Shown piece by piece: positions 22,873 to 36,699 of a stretch of DNA of 64,000 bases. This DNA comes from Cyprinodon diabolis (lineage: Eukaryota; Chordata; Actinopteri; Cyprinodontiformes; Cyprinodontidae), in NCBI GenBank assembly GCA_030533445.1, contig JARPUW010000034.1, positions 868,001 through 932,000 of the forward strand, written 5' to 3'. The stretch's first letter is position 1, and each line of letters opens with the position of its first letter. A program made the position numbers and the translations under genes. The notes beneath the pieces were generated by a model. That model was given only the letters and a program-made list of their open reading frames with translations. It did no database searches and was not told where the DNA came from.

Positions 22873-25800
22873 CATCTAGAGCTGAAAACTAACAATATAA
22901 AGTAGATTTGGGCAGATGTTTTTGGTTCCAAGCTTCAAAACAGAAGTTGAGGCCAAAACGCTCATTTCACAGTGAGATAATGCCATTTTGGCCTCTGGAG
23001 TTGTAACAGACATACCATTAATGATACAGCCACGATCTTTTCTGGCAATCATCTAGAGCTGAAAACTAACAATATAAAGTAGATTTGAGCAGATGTTTTT
23101 GGTTCCAAGCTTCAAAACAGAAGTTGAGGCCAAAACGCTCATTTCACAGTGAGATAATGCCATTTTGGCCTCTGGAGTTGTAACAGACAAACCATTAATG
23201 ATACAGCCATAATCTTTTCTGGCAATCATCTAGAGCTGAAAACTAACAATATAAAGTAGATTTGAGCAGATGTTTTTGGTTCCAAGCTTCAAAACAGAAG
23301 TTGAGGCCAAAACGCTCATTTCACAGTGAGATAATGCCATTTTGGCCTCTGGAGTTGTAACAGACAAACCATTAATGATACAGCCATGATCTTTTCTGGC
23401 AATCATCTAGAGCTGAAAACTAACAATATAAAGTAGATTTGAGCAGATGTTTTTGGTTCCAAGCTTCAAATCAGAAGGTTGAGGCCAAAACGCTCTTTTC
23501 ACAGTGAGATAATGCCATTTTGGGCTCTGGAGTTGTAACAGACAAACCATTAATGATACAGCCATAATCTTTTCTGGCAATCATCTAGAGCTGAAAACTA
23601 ACAATATAAAGTAGATTTGAGCAGATGTTTTTGGTTCCAAGCTTCAAAACAGAAGTTGAGGCCAAAACGCTCATTTCACAGTGAGATAATGCCATTTTGG
23701 CCTCTGGAGTTGTAACAGACAAACCATTAATGATACAGCCATGATCTTTTCTGGCAATCATCTAGAGCTGAAAACTAACAATATAAAGTAGATTTGAGCA
23801 GATGTTTTTGGTTCCAAGCTTCAAATCAGAAGTTGAGGCCAAAACGCTCATTTCACAGTGAGATAATGCCATTTTGGCCTCTGGAGTTGTAACAGACAAA
23901 CCATTAATGATACAGCCATGATCTTTTCTGGCAATCATCTAGAGCTGAAAACTAACAATATAAAGTAGATTTGAGCAGATGTTTTTGGTTCCAAGCTTCA
24001 AAACAGAAGTTGAGGCCAAAACGCTCATTTCACAGTGAGATAATGCCATTTTGGCCTCTGGAGTTGTAACAGACATACCATTAATGATACAGCCACGATC
24101 TTTTCTGGCAATCATCTAGAGCTGAAAACTAACAATATAAAGTAGATTTGAGCAGATGTTTTTGGTTCCAAGCTTCAAAACAGAAGTTGAGGCCAAAACG
24201 CTCATTTCACAGTGAGATAATGCCATTTTGGCCTCTGGAGTTGTAACAGACAAACCATTAATGATACAGCCATAATCTTTTCTGGCAATCATCTAGAGCT
24301 GAAAACTAACAATATAAAGTAGATTTGAGCAGATGTTTTTGGTTCCAAGCTTCAAAACAGAAGTTGAGGCCAAAACGCTCATTTCACAGTGAGATAATGC
24401 CATTTTGGCCTCTGGAGTTGTAACAGACAAACCATTAATGATACAGCCATGATCTTTTCTGGCAATCATCTAGAGCTGAAAACTAACAATATAAAGTAGA
24501 TTTGAGCAGATGTTTTTGGTTCCAAGCTTCAAATCAGAAGGTTGAGGCCAAAACGCTCTTTTCACAGTGAGATAATGCCATTTTGGGCTCTGGAGTTGTA
24601 ACAGACAAACCATTAATGATACAGCCATAATCTTTTCTGGCAATCATCTAGAGCTGAAAACTAACAATATAAAGTAGATTTGAGCAGATGTTTTTGGTTC
24701 CAAGCTTCAAAACAGAAGTTGAGGCCAAAACGCTCATTTCACAGTGAGATAATGCCATTTTGGCCTCTGGAGTTGTAACAGACAAACCATTAATGATACA
24801 GCCATGATCTTTTCTGGCAATCATCTAGAGCTGAAAACTAACAATATAAAGTAGATTTGAGCAGATGTTTTTGGTTCCAAGCTTCAAATCAGAAGTTGAG
24901 GCCAAAACGCTCATTTCACAGTGAGATAATGCCATTTTGGCCTCTGGAGTTGTAACAGACAAACCATTAATGATACAGCCATGATCTTTTCTGGCAATCA
25001 TCTAGAGCTGAAAACTAACAATATAAAGTAGATTTGAGCAGATGTTTTTGGTTCCAAGCTTCAAAACAGAAGTTGAGGCCAAAACGCTCATTTCACAGTG
25101 AGATAATGCCATTTTGGCCTCTGGAGTTGTAACAGACATACCATTAATGATACAGCCACGATCTTTTCTGGCAATCATCTAGAGCTGAAAACTAACAATA
25201 TAAAGTAGATTTGAGCAGATGTTTTTCGTTCCAAGCTTCAAAACAGAAGTTGAGGCCAAAACGCTCATTTCACAGTGAGATAATGCCATTTTGGCCTCTG
25301 GAGTTGTAACAGACAAACCATTAATGATACAGCCATAATCTTTTCTGGCAATCATCTAGAGCTGAAAACTAACAATATAAAGTAGATTTGAGCAGATGTT
25401 TTTGGTTCCAAGCTTCAAAACAGAAGTTGAGGCCAAAACGCTCATTTCACAGTGAGATAATGCCATTTTGGCCTCTGGAGTTGTAACAGACAAACCATTA
25501 ATGATACAGCCATGATCTTTTCTGGCAATCATCTAGAGCTGAAAACTAACAATATAAAGTAGATTTGAGCAGATGTTTTTGGTTCCAAGCTTCAAATCAG
25601 AAGGTTGAGGCCAAAACGCTCTTTTCACAGTGAGATAATGCCATTTTGGCCTCTGGAGTTGTAACAGACAAACCATTAATGATACAGCCATGATCTTTTC
25701 TGGCAATCATCTAGAGCTGAAAACTAACAATATAAAGTAGATTTGAGCAGATGTTTTTGGTTCCAAGCTTCAAATCAGAAGGTTGAGGCCAAAACGCTCT

Positions 25801-26063
25801 TTTCACAGTGAGATAATGCCATTTTGGCCTCTGGAGTTGTAACAGACAAACCATTAATGATACAGCCATGATCTTTTCTGGCAATCATCTAGAGCTGAAA
25901 ACTAACAATATAAAGTAGATTTGAGCAGATGTTTTTGGTTCCAAGCTTCAAATCAGAAGGTTGAGGCCAAAACGCTCATTTCACAGTGAGATAATGCCAT
26001 TTTGGCCTCTGGAGTTGTAACAGACAAACCATTAATGATACAGCCATGATCTTTTCTGGCAAT
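22873..26063 (+). repeat. Three tandem 6-monomer HOR units (about 1,063 bp each)
   Basis: Units run 22,873-23,935, 23,936-24,998 and 24,999-26,063. Each begins with a GACATACC/GCCACGATC monomer followed by a GCCATAATC monomer. Units 1 and 2 share a type B monomer with TTTTGGGCTCTGG and GCCATAATC, and a type B-like monomer lacking the extra G (AAATCAGAAGTTGAGG with CTCATTT). Unit 3 differs: it has TTTTTCGTTCC near 25,225 and three consecutive AAATCAGAAGG monomers, the last with CTCATTT, a B/A recombinant. Only the first unit keeps TTGGGCAG. Confidence 0.88.
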
Positions 26064-27659
26064 CATCTAGAGCTGAAAACTAACAATATAAAGTAGATTT
26101 GAGCAGATGTTTTTGGTTCCAAGCTTCAAAACAGAAGTTGAGGCCAAAACGCTCATTTCACAGTGAGATAATGCCATTTTGGCCTCTGGAGTTGTAACAG
26201 ACATACCATTAATGATACAGCCACGATCTTTTCTGGCAATCATCTAGAGCTGAAAACTAACAATATAAAGTAGATTTGAGCAGATGTTTTTGGTTCCAAG
26301 CTTCAAAACAGAAGTTGAGGCCAAAACGCTCATTTCACAGTGAGATAATGCCATTTTGGCCTCTGGAGTTGTAACAGACAAACCATTAATGATACAGCCA
26401 TAATCTTTTCTGGCAATCATCTAGAGCTGAAAACTAACAATATAAAGTAGATTTGAGCAGATGTTTTTGGTTCCAAGCTTCAAAACAGAAGTTGAGGCCA
26501 AAACGCTCATTTCACAGTGAGATAATGCCATTTTGGCCTCTGGAGTTGTAACAGACAAACCATTAATGATACAGCCATGATCTTTTCTGGCAATCATCTA
26601 GAGCTGAAAACTAACAATATAAAGTAGATTTGAGCAGATGTTTTTGGTTCCAAGCTTCAAATCAGAAGGTTGAGGCCAAAACGCTCTTTTCACAGTGAGA
26701 TAATGCCATTTTGGCCTCTGGAGTTGTAACAGACAAACCATTAATGATACAGCCATGATCTTTTCTGGCAATCATCTAGAGCTGAAAACTAACAATATAA
26801 AGTAGATTTGAGCAGATGTTTTTGGTTCCAAGCTTCAAAACAGAAGTTGAGGCCAAAACGCTCATTTCACAGTGAGATAATGCCATTTTGGCCTCTGGAG
26901 TTGTAACAGACAAACCATTAATGATACAGCCATGATCTTTTCTGGCAATCATCTAGAGCTGAAAACTAACAATATAAAGTAGATTTGAGCAGATGTTTTT
27001 GGTTCCAAGCTTCAAATCAGAAGGTTGAGGCCAAAACGCTCTTTTCACAGTGAGATAATGCCATTTTGGCCTCTGGAGTTGTAACAGACAAACCATTAAT
27101 GATAGAGCCATGATCTTTTCTGGCAATCATCTAGAGCTGAAAACTAACAATATAAAGTAGATTTGAGCAGATGTTTTTGGTTCCAAGCTTCAAAACAGAA
27201 GTTGAGGCCAAAACGCTCATTTCACAGTGAGATAATGCCATTTTGGCCTCTCGAGTTGTAACAGACAAACCATTAATGATACAGCCATGATCTTTTCTGG
27301 CAATCATCTAGAGCTGAAAACTAACAATATAAAGTAGATTTGAGCAGATGTTTTTGGTTCCAAGCTTCAAATCAGAAGGTTGAGGCCAAAACGTTCTTTT
27401 CACAGTGAGATAATGCCATTTTGGCCTCTGGAGTTGTAACAGACAAACCATTAATGATAGAGCCATGATCTTTTCTGGTAATCATCTAGAGCTGAAAACT
27501 AACAATATAAAGTAGATTTGAGCAGATGTTTTTGGTTCCAAGCTTCAAAATAGAAGTTGAGGCCAAAACGCTCTTTTCACAGTGAGATAATGCCATTTTG
27601 GCCTCTGGAGTTGTAACAGACAAACCATTAATGATACAGCAATGATCATTTCTGGCAAT
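26064..27659 (+). repeat. Nine-monomer transition segment with composite monomers
   Basis: It begins with a GACATACC/GCCACGATC monomer and runs through type A and B monomers to a CTCGAG monomer (27,128). The monomer at 27,305 combines type 8 features (CGTTCTTTT, GATAGAGCC) with the CTGGTAATC end of type 10. The monomer at 27,483 combines a type 10 5' part (AAAATAG) with CTCTTTT and the GCAATGATCATTTCTGG end of the monomer preceding 21,286. These two look like successive exchange footprints joining the block 1-like and long-unit families. Confidence 0.8.
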
Positions 27660-30600
27660 CATCTAGAGCTGAAAACTAACAATATAAAGTAGATTTGAGC
27701 AGATGTTTTTGGTTCCAAGCTTCAAAAGAGAAGTTGAGGCCAAAACGCTCATTTCACAGTGAGATAATGCCATTTTGGCCTCTGGAGTTGTAACAGACAA
27801 ACCATTAATGATACAGCCATGATCTTTTCTGGCAATCATCTAGAGCTGAAAACTAACAATATAAAGTAGATTTGACCAGATGTTTATGGTTCCAAGCTTC
27901 AAAACAGAAGTTGAGGCCAAAACGCTCTTTTCACAGTGAGATAATGCCATTTTGGCCTCTGGAGTTGTAACAGACAAACCATTAATGATACAGCCATGAT
28001 GTTTTCTGGCAATCATCTAGAGCTGAAAACTAGCAATATAAAGTAGATTTGAGCAGATGTTTTTGGTTCCAAGCTTCAAATCAGAAGGTTCAGGCCAAAA
28101 CGCTCTTTTCACAGTGAGATAATGCCATTTTGGCCTCTGGAGTTGTAACAGACAAACCATTAATGATAGAGCCATGATCTTTTCTGGCAATCATCTAGAG
28201 CTGAAAACTAACAATATAAAGTAGATTTGAGCAGATGTTTATGGTTCCAAGCTTCAAAACAGAAGTTGAGGCCAAAACGCTCTTTCCACAGTGAGATAAT
28301 GCCATTTTGGCCTCTGGAGTTGTAACAGACAAACCATTAATGATACAGCCATGATCTTTTCTGGCAATCATCTAGAGCTGAAAACTAACAATATAAAGTA
28401 GATTTGAGCAGATGTTTTTGGTTCCAAGCTTCAAAACAGAAGTTGAGGCCAAAACGCTCATTTCACAGTGAGATAATGCCATTTTGGGCTCTGGAGTTGT
28501 AACAGACAAACCATTAATGATACAGCCATAATCTTTTCTGGCAATCATCTAGAGCTGAAAACTAACAATATAAAGTAGATTTGAGCAGATGTTTTTGGTT
28601 CCAAGCTTCAAAACAGAAGTTGAGGCCAAAACGCTCATTTCACAGTGAGATAATGCCATTTTGGCCTCTGGAGTTGTAACAGACAAACCATTAATGATAC
28701 AGCCATGATCTTTTCTGGCAATCATCTAGAGCTGAAAACTAACAATATAAAGTAGATTTGAGCAGATGTTTTTGGTTCCAAGCTTCAAATCAGAAGTTGA
28801 GGCCAAAACGCTCATTTCACAGTGAGATAATGCCATTTTGGCCTCTGGAGTTGTAACAGACAAACCATTAATGATACAGCCATGATCTTTTCTGGCAATC
28901 ATCTAGAGCTGAAAACTAACAATATAAAGTAGATTTGAGCAGATGTTTTTGGTTCCAAGCTTCAAAACAGAAGTTGAGGCCAAAACGCTCATTTCACAGT
29001 GAGATAATGCCATTTTGGCCTCTGGAGTTGTAACAGACATACCATTAATGATACAGCCACGATCTTTTCTGGCAATCATCTAGAGCTGAAAACTAACAAT
29101 ATAAAGTAGATTTGAGCAGATGTTTTTCGTTCCAAGCTTCAAAACAGAAGTTGAGGCCAAAACGCTCATTTCACAGTGAGATAATGCCATTTTGGCCTCT
29201 GGAGTTGTAACAGACAAACCATTAATGATACAGCCATAATCTTTTCTGGCAATCATCTAGAGCTGAAAACTAACAATATAAAGTAGATTTGAGCAGATGT
29301 TTTTGGTTCCAAGCTTCAAAACAGAAGTTGAGGCCAAAACGCTCATTTCACAGTGAGATAATGCCATTTTGGCCTCTGGAGTTGTAACAGACAAACCATT
29401 AATGATACAGCCATGATCTTTTCTGGCAATCATCTAGAGCTGAAAACTAACAATATAAAGTAGATTTGAGCAGATGTTTTTGGTTCCAAGCTTCAAATCA
29501 GAAGGTTGAGGCCAAAACGCTCTTTTCACAGTGAGATAATGCCATTTTGGCCTCTGGAGTTGTAACAGACAAACCATTAATGATACAGCCATGATCTTTT
29601 CTGGCAATCATCTAGAGCTGAAAACTAACAATATAAAGTAGATTTGAGCAGATGTTTTTGGTTCCAAGCTTCAAAACAGAAGTTGAGGCCAAAACGCTCA
29701 TTTCACAGTGAGATAATGCCATTTTGGCCTCTGGAGTTGTAACAGACAAACCATTAATGATACAGCCATGATCTTTTCTGGCAATCATCTAGAGCTGAAA
29801 ACTAACAATATAAAGTAGATTTGAGCAGATGTTTTTGGTTCCAAGCTTCAAATCAGAAGGTTGAGGCCAAAACGCTCTTTTCACAGTGAGATAATGCCAT
29901 TTTGGCCTCTGGAGTTGTAACAGACAAACCATTAATGATACAGCCATGATCTTTTCTGGCAATCATCTAGAGCTGAAAACTAACAATATAAAGTAGATTT
30001 GAGCAGATGTTTTTGGTTCCAAGCTTCAAAACAGAAGTTGAGGCCAAAACGCTCATTTCACAGTGAGATAATGCCATTTTGGCCTCTGGAGTTGTAACAG
30101 ACAAACCATTAATGATACAGCCATGATCTTTTCTGGCAATCATCTAGAGCTGAAAACTAACAATATAAAGTAGATTTGAGCAGATGTTTTTGGTTCCAAG
30201 CTTCAAAACAGAAGTTGAGGCCAAAACGCTCATTTCACAGTGAGATAATGCCATTTTGGCCTCTGGAGTTGTAACAGACATACCATTAATGATACAGCCA
30301 CGATCTTTTCTGGCAATCATCTAGAGCTGAAAACTAACAATATAAAGTAGATTTGAGCAGATGTTTTTGGTTCCAAGCTTCAAAACAGAAGTTGAGGCCA
30401 AAACGCTCATTTCACAGTGAGATAATGCCATTTTGGCCTCTGGAGTTGTAACAGACAAACCATTAATGATACAGCCATAATCTTTTCTGGCAATCATCTA
30501 GAGCTGAAAACTAACAATATAAAGTAGATTTGAGCAGATGTTTTTGGTTCCAAGCTTCAAAACAGAAGTTGAGGCCAAAACGCTCATTTCACAGTGAGAT

Positions 30601-33331
30601 AATGCCATTTTGGCCTCTGGAGTTGTAACAGACAAACCATTAATGATACAGCCATGATCTTTTCTGGCAATCATCTAGAGCTGAAAACTAACAATATAAA
30701 GTAGATTTGAGCAGATGTTTTTGGTTCCAAGCTTCAAATCAGAAGGTTGAGGCCAAAACGCTCTTTTCACAGTGAGATAATGCCATTTTGGCCTCTGGAG
30801 TTGTAACAGACAAACCATTAATGATACAGCCATGATCTTTTCTGGCAATCATCTAGAGCTGAAAACTAACAATATAAAGTAGATTTGAGCAGATGTTTTT
30901 GGTTCCAAGCTTCAAAACAGAAGTTGAGGCCAAAACGCTCATTTCACAGTGAGATAATGCCATTTTGGCCTCTGGAGTTGTAACAGACAAACCATTAATG
31001 ATACAGCCATGATCTTTTCTGGCAATCATCTAGAGCTGAAAACTAACAATATAAAGTAGATTTGAGCAGATGTTTTTGGTTCCAAGCTTCAAATCAGAAG
31101 GTTGAGGCCAAAACGCTCTTTTCACAGTGAGATAATGCCATTTTGGCCTCTGGAGTTGTAACAGACAAACCATTAATGATAGAGCCATGATCTTTTCTGG
31201 CAATCATCTAGAGCTGAAAACTAACAATATAAAGTAGATTTGAGCAGATGTTTTTGGTTCCAAGCTTCAAAACAGAAGTTGAGGCCAAAACGCTCATTTC
31301 ACAGTGAGATAATGCCATTTTGGCCTCTCGAGTTGTAACAGACAAACCATTAATGATACAGCCATGATCTTTTCTGGCAATCATCTAGAGCTGAAAACTA
31401 ACAATATAAAGTAGATTTGAGCAGATGTTTTTGGTTCCAAGCTTCAAATCAGAAGGTTGAGGCCAAAACGTTCTTTTCACAGTGAGATAATGCCATTTTG
31501 GCCTCTGGAGTTGTAACAGACAAACCATTAATGATAGAGCCATGATCTTTTCTGGCAATCATCTAGAGCTGAAAACCAACAATATAAAGTAGATTTGAGC
31601 AGATGTTTATGGTTCCAAGCTTCAAAATAGAAGTTGAGGCCAAAACGCTCTTTTCACAGTGAGATAATGCCATTTTGGCCTCTGGAGTTGTAACAGACAA
31701 ACCATTAATGATACAACCATGATCTTTTCTGGCAATCATCTAGAGCTGAAAACTAACAATATAAAGTAGATTTGAGCAGATGTTTTTGGTTCCAAGCTTC
31801 AAAATAGAAGTTGAGGCCAAAACGCTCATTTCACAGTGAGATAATGCCATTTTGGCCTCTGGAGTTGTAACAGACAAACCATTAATGATACAGCCATGAT
31901 CTTTTCTGGTAATCATCTAGAGCTGAAAACTAACAATATAAAGTAGATTTGAGCAGATGTTTTTGGTTCCAAGCTTCAAAACAGAAGTTGAGGCCAAAAC
32001 GCTCATTTCACAGTGAGATAATGCCATTTTGGCCTCTGGAGTTGTAACAGACAAACCATTAATGATACAGCCATGATCTTTTCTGGCAATCATCTAGAGC
32101 TGAAAACTAACAATATAAAGTAGATTTGAGCAGATGTTTTTGGTTCCAAGCTTCAAATCAGAAGGTTGAGGCCAAAACGCTCTTTTCACAGTGAGATAAT
32201 GCCATTTTGGCCTCTGGAGTTGTAACAGACAAACCATTAATGATACAGCCATGATCTTTTCTGGCAATCATCTAGAGCTGAAAACTAACAATATAAAGTA
32301 GATTTGAGCAGATGTTTTTGGTTCCAAGCTTCAAAACAGAAGTTGAGGCCAAAACGCTCATTTCACAGTGAGATAATGCCATTTTGGCCTCTGGAGTTGT
32401 AACAGACAAACCATTAATGATACAGCCATGATCTTTTCTGGCAATCTTCTAGAGCTGAAAACTAACAATATAAAGTAGATTTGAGCAGATGTTTTTGGTT
32501 CCAAGCTTCAAATCAGAAGGTTGAGGCCAAAACGCTCTTTTCACAGTGAGATAATGCCATTTTGGCCTCTGGAGTTGTAACAGACAAACCATTAATGATA
32601 GAGCCATGATCTTTTCTGGCAATCATCTAGAGCTGAAAACTAACAATATAAAGTAGATTTGAGCAGATGTTTTTGGTTCCAAGCTTCAAAACAGAAGTTG
32701 AGGCCAAAACGCTCATTTCACAGTGAGATAATGCCATTTTGGCCTCTCGAGTTGTAACAGACAAACCATTAATGATACAGCCATGATCTTTTCTGGCAAT
32801 CATCTAGAGCTGAAAACTAACAATATAAAGTAGATTTGAGCAGATGTTTTTGGTTCCAAGCTTAAATCAGAAGGTTGAGGCCAAAACGCTCTTTTCACAG
32901 TGAGATAATGCCATTTTGGCCTCTGGAGTTGTAACAGACAAACCATTAATGATAGAGCCATGATCTTTTCTGGCAATCATCTAGAGCTGAAAACCAACAA
33001 TATAAAGTAGATTTGAGCAGATGTTTATGGTTCCAAGCTTCAAAATAGAAGTTGAGGCCAAAACGCTCTTTTCACAGTGAGATAATGCCATTTTGGCCTC
33101 TGGAGTTGTAACAGACAAACCATTAATGATACAACCATGATCTTTTCTGGCAATCATCTAGAGCTGAAAACTAACAATATAAAGTAGATTTGAGCAGATG
33201 TTTTTGGTTCCAAGCTTCAAAATAGAAGTTGAGGCCAAAACGCTCATTTCACAGTGAGATAATGCCATTTTGGCCTCTGGAGTTGTAACAGACAAACCAT
33301 TAATGATACAGCCATGATCTTTTCTGGTAAT
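27660..33331 (+). repeat. Segment of 32 monomers that was later copied downstream
   Basis: It opens with a run of rare markers: AAAAGAG (27,726), GACCAG with GTTTATGG and GATGTTTTCTGG (monomer 27,837), AACTAGCAAT with GGTTCAGGCC (28,014), CTCTTTCCACAG (28,283), TTTTGGGCTC (28,484) and TTTTTCGTTCC (29,127). It ends with two successive block 1-like groups having CTCGAG near 31,328 and 32,747. The monomer at 32,801 has lost one C (CTTAAATCAG), so this type B monomer is 177 bp. The same string recurs from 36,700 at an offset of 9,040, then 9,926. Confidence 0.87.
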
Positions 33332-36300
33332 CATCTAGAGCTGAAAACTAACAATATAAAGTAGATTTGGGCAGATGTTTTTGGTTCCAAGCTTCAAAAC
33401 AGAAGTTGAGGCCAAAACGCTCATTTCACAGTGAGATAATGCCATTTTGGCCTCTGGAGTTGTAACAGACATACCATTAATGATACAGCCACGATCTTTT
33501 CTGGCAATCATCTAGAGCTGAAAACTAACAATATAAAGTAGATTTGAGCAGATGTTTTTGGTTCCAAGCTTCAAAACAGAAGTTGAGGCCAAAACGCTCA
33601 TTTCACAGTGAGATAATGCCATTTTGGCCTCTGGAGTTGTAACAGACAAACCATTAATGATACAGCCATAATCTTTTCTGGCAATCATCTAGAGCTGAAA
33701 ACTAACAATATAAAGTAGATTTGAGCAGATGTTTTTGGTTCCAAGCTTCAAAACAGAAGTTGAGGCCAAAACGCTCATTTCACAGTGAGATAATGCCATT
33801 TTGGCCTCTGGAGTTGTAACAGACAAACCATTAATGATACAGCCATGATCTTTTCTGGCAATCATCTAGAGCTGAAAACTAACAATATAAAGTAGATTTG
33901 AGCAGATGTTTTTGGTTCCAAGCTTCAAATCAGAAGGTTGAGGCCAAAACGCTCTTTTCACAGTGAGATAATGCCATTTTGGCCTCTGGAGTTGTAACAG
34001 ACAAACCATTAATGATACAGCCATGATCTTTTCTGGCAATCATCTAGAGCTGAAAACTAACAATATAAAGTAGATTTGAGCAGATGTTTTTGGTTCCAAG
34101 CTTCAAAACAGAAGTTGAGGCCAAAACGCTCATTTCACAGTGAGATAATGCCATTTTGGCCTCTGGAGTTGTAACAGACAAACCATTAATGATACAGCCA
34201 TGATCTTTTCTGGCAATCATCTAGAGCTGAAAACTAACAATATAAAGTAGATTTGAGCAGATGTTTTTGGTTCCAAGCTTCAAATCAGAAGGTTGAGGCC
34301 AAAACGCTCTTTTCACAGTGAGATAATGCCATTTTGGCCTCTGGAGTTGTAACAGACAAACCATTAATGATAGAGCCATGATCTTTTCTGGCAATCATCT
34401 AGAGCTGAAAACTAACAATATAAAGTAGATTTGAGCAGATGTTTTTGGTTCCAAGCTTCAAAACAGAAGTTGAGGCCAAAACGCTCATTTCACAGTGAGA
34501 TAATGCCATTTTGGCCTCTGGAGTTGTAACAGACAAACCATTAATGATACAGCCATGATCTTTTCTGGCAATCATCTAGAGCTGAAAACTAACAATATAA
34601 AGTAGATTTGAGCAGATGTTTTTGGTTCCAAGCTTCAAAACAGAAGTTGAGGCCAAAACGCTCATTTCACAGTGAGATAATGCCATTTTGGCCTCTGGAG
34701 TTGTAACAGACAAACCATTAATGATACAGCCATGATCTTTTCTGGCAATCATCTAGAGCTGAAAACTAACAATATAAAGTAGATTTGAGCAGATGTTTTT
34801 GGTTCCAAGCTTCAAATCAGAAGGTTGAGGCCAAAACGCTCTTTTCACAGTGAGATAATGCCATTTTGGCCTCTGAAGTTGTAACAGACAAACCATTAAT
34901 GATACAGCCATGATCTTTTCTGGCAATCATCTAGAGCTGAAAACTAACAATATAAAGTAGATTTGAGCAGATGTTTATGGTTCCAAGCTTCAAAACAGAA
35001 GTTGAGGCCAAAACGCTCATTTCACAGTGAGATAATGCCATTTTGGCCTCTGGAGTTGTAACAGACAAACCATTAATGATACAGCCATGATCTTTTCTGG
35101 CAATCATCTAGAGCTGAAAACTAACAATATAAAGTAGATTCGAGCAGATGTTTTTGGTTCCAAGCTTCAAATCAGAAGTTGAGGCCAAAACGTTCTTTTC
35201 ACAGTGAGATAATGCCACTTTGGCCTCTGGAGTTGTAACAGACAAACCATTAATGATACAGCCATGATCTTTTCTGGCAATCATCTAGAGCTGAAAACTA
35301 ACAATATAAAGTAGATTTGAGCAGATGTTTTTGGTTCCAAGCTTCAAAACAGAAGTTGAGGCCAAAACGCTCATTTCACAGTGAGATAATGCCATTTTGG
35401 CCTCTGGAGTTGTAACAGACAAACCATTAATGATACAGCCATAATCTTTTCTGGCAATCATCTAGAGCTGAAAACTAACAATATAAAGTAGATTTGAGCA
35501 GATGTTTTTGGTTCCAAGCTTCAAAACAGAAGTTGAGGCCAAAACGCTCATTTCACAGTGAGATAATGCCATTTTGGCCTCTGGAGTTGTAACAGACAAA
35601 CCATTAATGATACAGCCATGATCTTTTCTGGCAATCATCTAGAGCTGAAAACTAACAATATAAAGTAGATTTGAGCAGATGTTTTTGGTTCCAAGCTTCA
35701 AAACAGAAGTTGAGGCCAAAACGCTCATTTCACAGTGAGATAATGCCATTTTGGCCTCTGGAGTTGTAACAGACAAACCATTAATGATACAGCCATGATC
35801 TTTTCTGGCAATCATCTAGAGCTGAAAACTAACACTATAAAGTAGATTTGAGCAGATGTTTTTGGTTCCAAGCTTCAAATCAGAAGGTTGAGGCCAAAAC
35901 GCTCTTTTCACAGTGAGATAATGCCATTTTGGCCTCTGAAGTTGTAACAGACAAACCATTAATGATACAGCCATGATCTTTTCTGGCAATCATCTAGAGC
36001 TGAAAACTAACAATATAAAGTAGATTTGAGCAGATGTTTATGGTTCCAAGCTTCAAAACAGAAGTTGAGGCCAAAACGCTCATTTCACAGTGAGATAATG
36101 CCATTTTGGCCTCTGGAGTTGTAACAGACAAACCATTAATGATACAGCCATGATCTTTTCTGGCAATCATCTAGAGCTGAAAACTAACAATATAAAGTAG
36201 ATTTGATCAGATGTTTTTGGTTCCAAGCTTCAAAACAGAAGTTGAGGCCAAAACGCTCATTTCACAGTGAGATAATGCCATTTTGGCCTCTGGAGTTGTA

Positions 36301-36699
36301 ACAGACAAACCATTAATGATACAGCCATGATCTTTTCTGGCAATCATCTAGAGCTGAAAACTAACAATATAAAGTAGATTTGGGCAGATGCTTTTGGTTC
36401 CAAGCTTCAAAACAGAAGTTGAGGCCAAAACGCTCATTTCACAGTGAGATAATGCCATTTTGGCCTCTGGAGTTGTAACAGACATACCATTAATGATACA
36501 GCCACGATCTTTTCTGGCAATCATCTAGAACTGAAAACTAACAATATAAAGTAGATTTGAGCAGATGTTTTTGGTTCCAAGCTTCAAATCAGAAGGTTTA
36601 GGCCAAAACGCTCTTTTCACAGTGAGATAATGCCATTTTGGCCTCTGGAGTTGTAACAGACAAACCATTAATGATACAGCCATGATCTTTTCTGGCAAT
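33332..36699 (+). repeat. Copy of the long HOR unit at offset 15,600
   Basis: Nineteen monomers match 17,732-21,099 one for one at a constant offset of 15,600 bp: the TTGGGCAG monomer, GATTCGAGC/CCACTTTGG (35,141), AACACTATAAAG (35,832), GATTTGATCAG, TTGGGCAGATGCTTTT (36,382) and AGGTTTAGGCC (36,598). The preceding 1.4 kb matches 16.3-17.7 kb at 15,601, so the copy extends leftward. One new change, TCTAGAACTG near 36,526, is shared with 51,060, so that segment derives from this copy and not from the one at 20.9 kb. Confidence 0.88.

Noticed and set aside
25220..25242. CENP-B box-like sequence in monomers with TTTTTCGTTCC
   Set aside because: TTCG, the central A and one C fit the box pattern by chance, but the CGGG core is missing, and the TTCG exists only in a few recently duplicated monomers.
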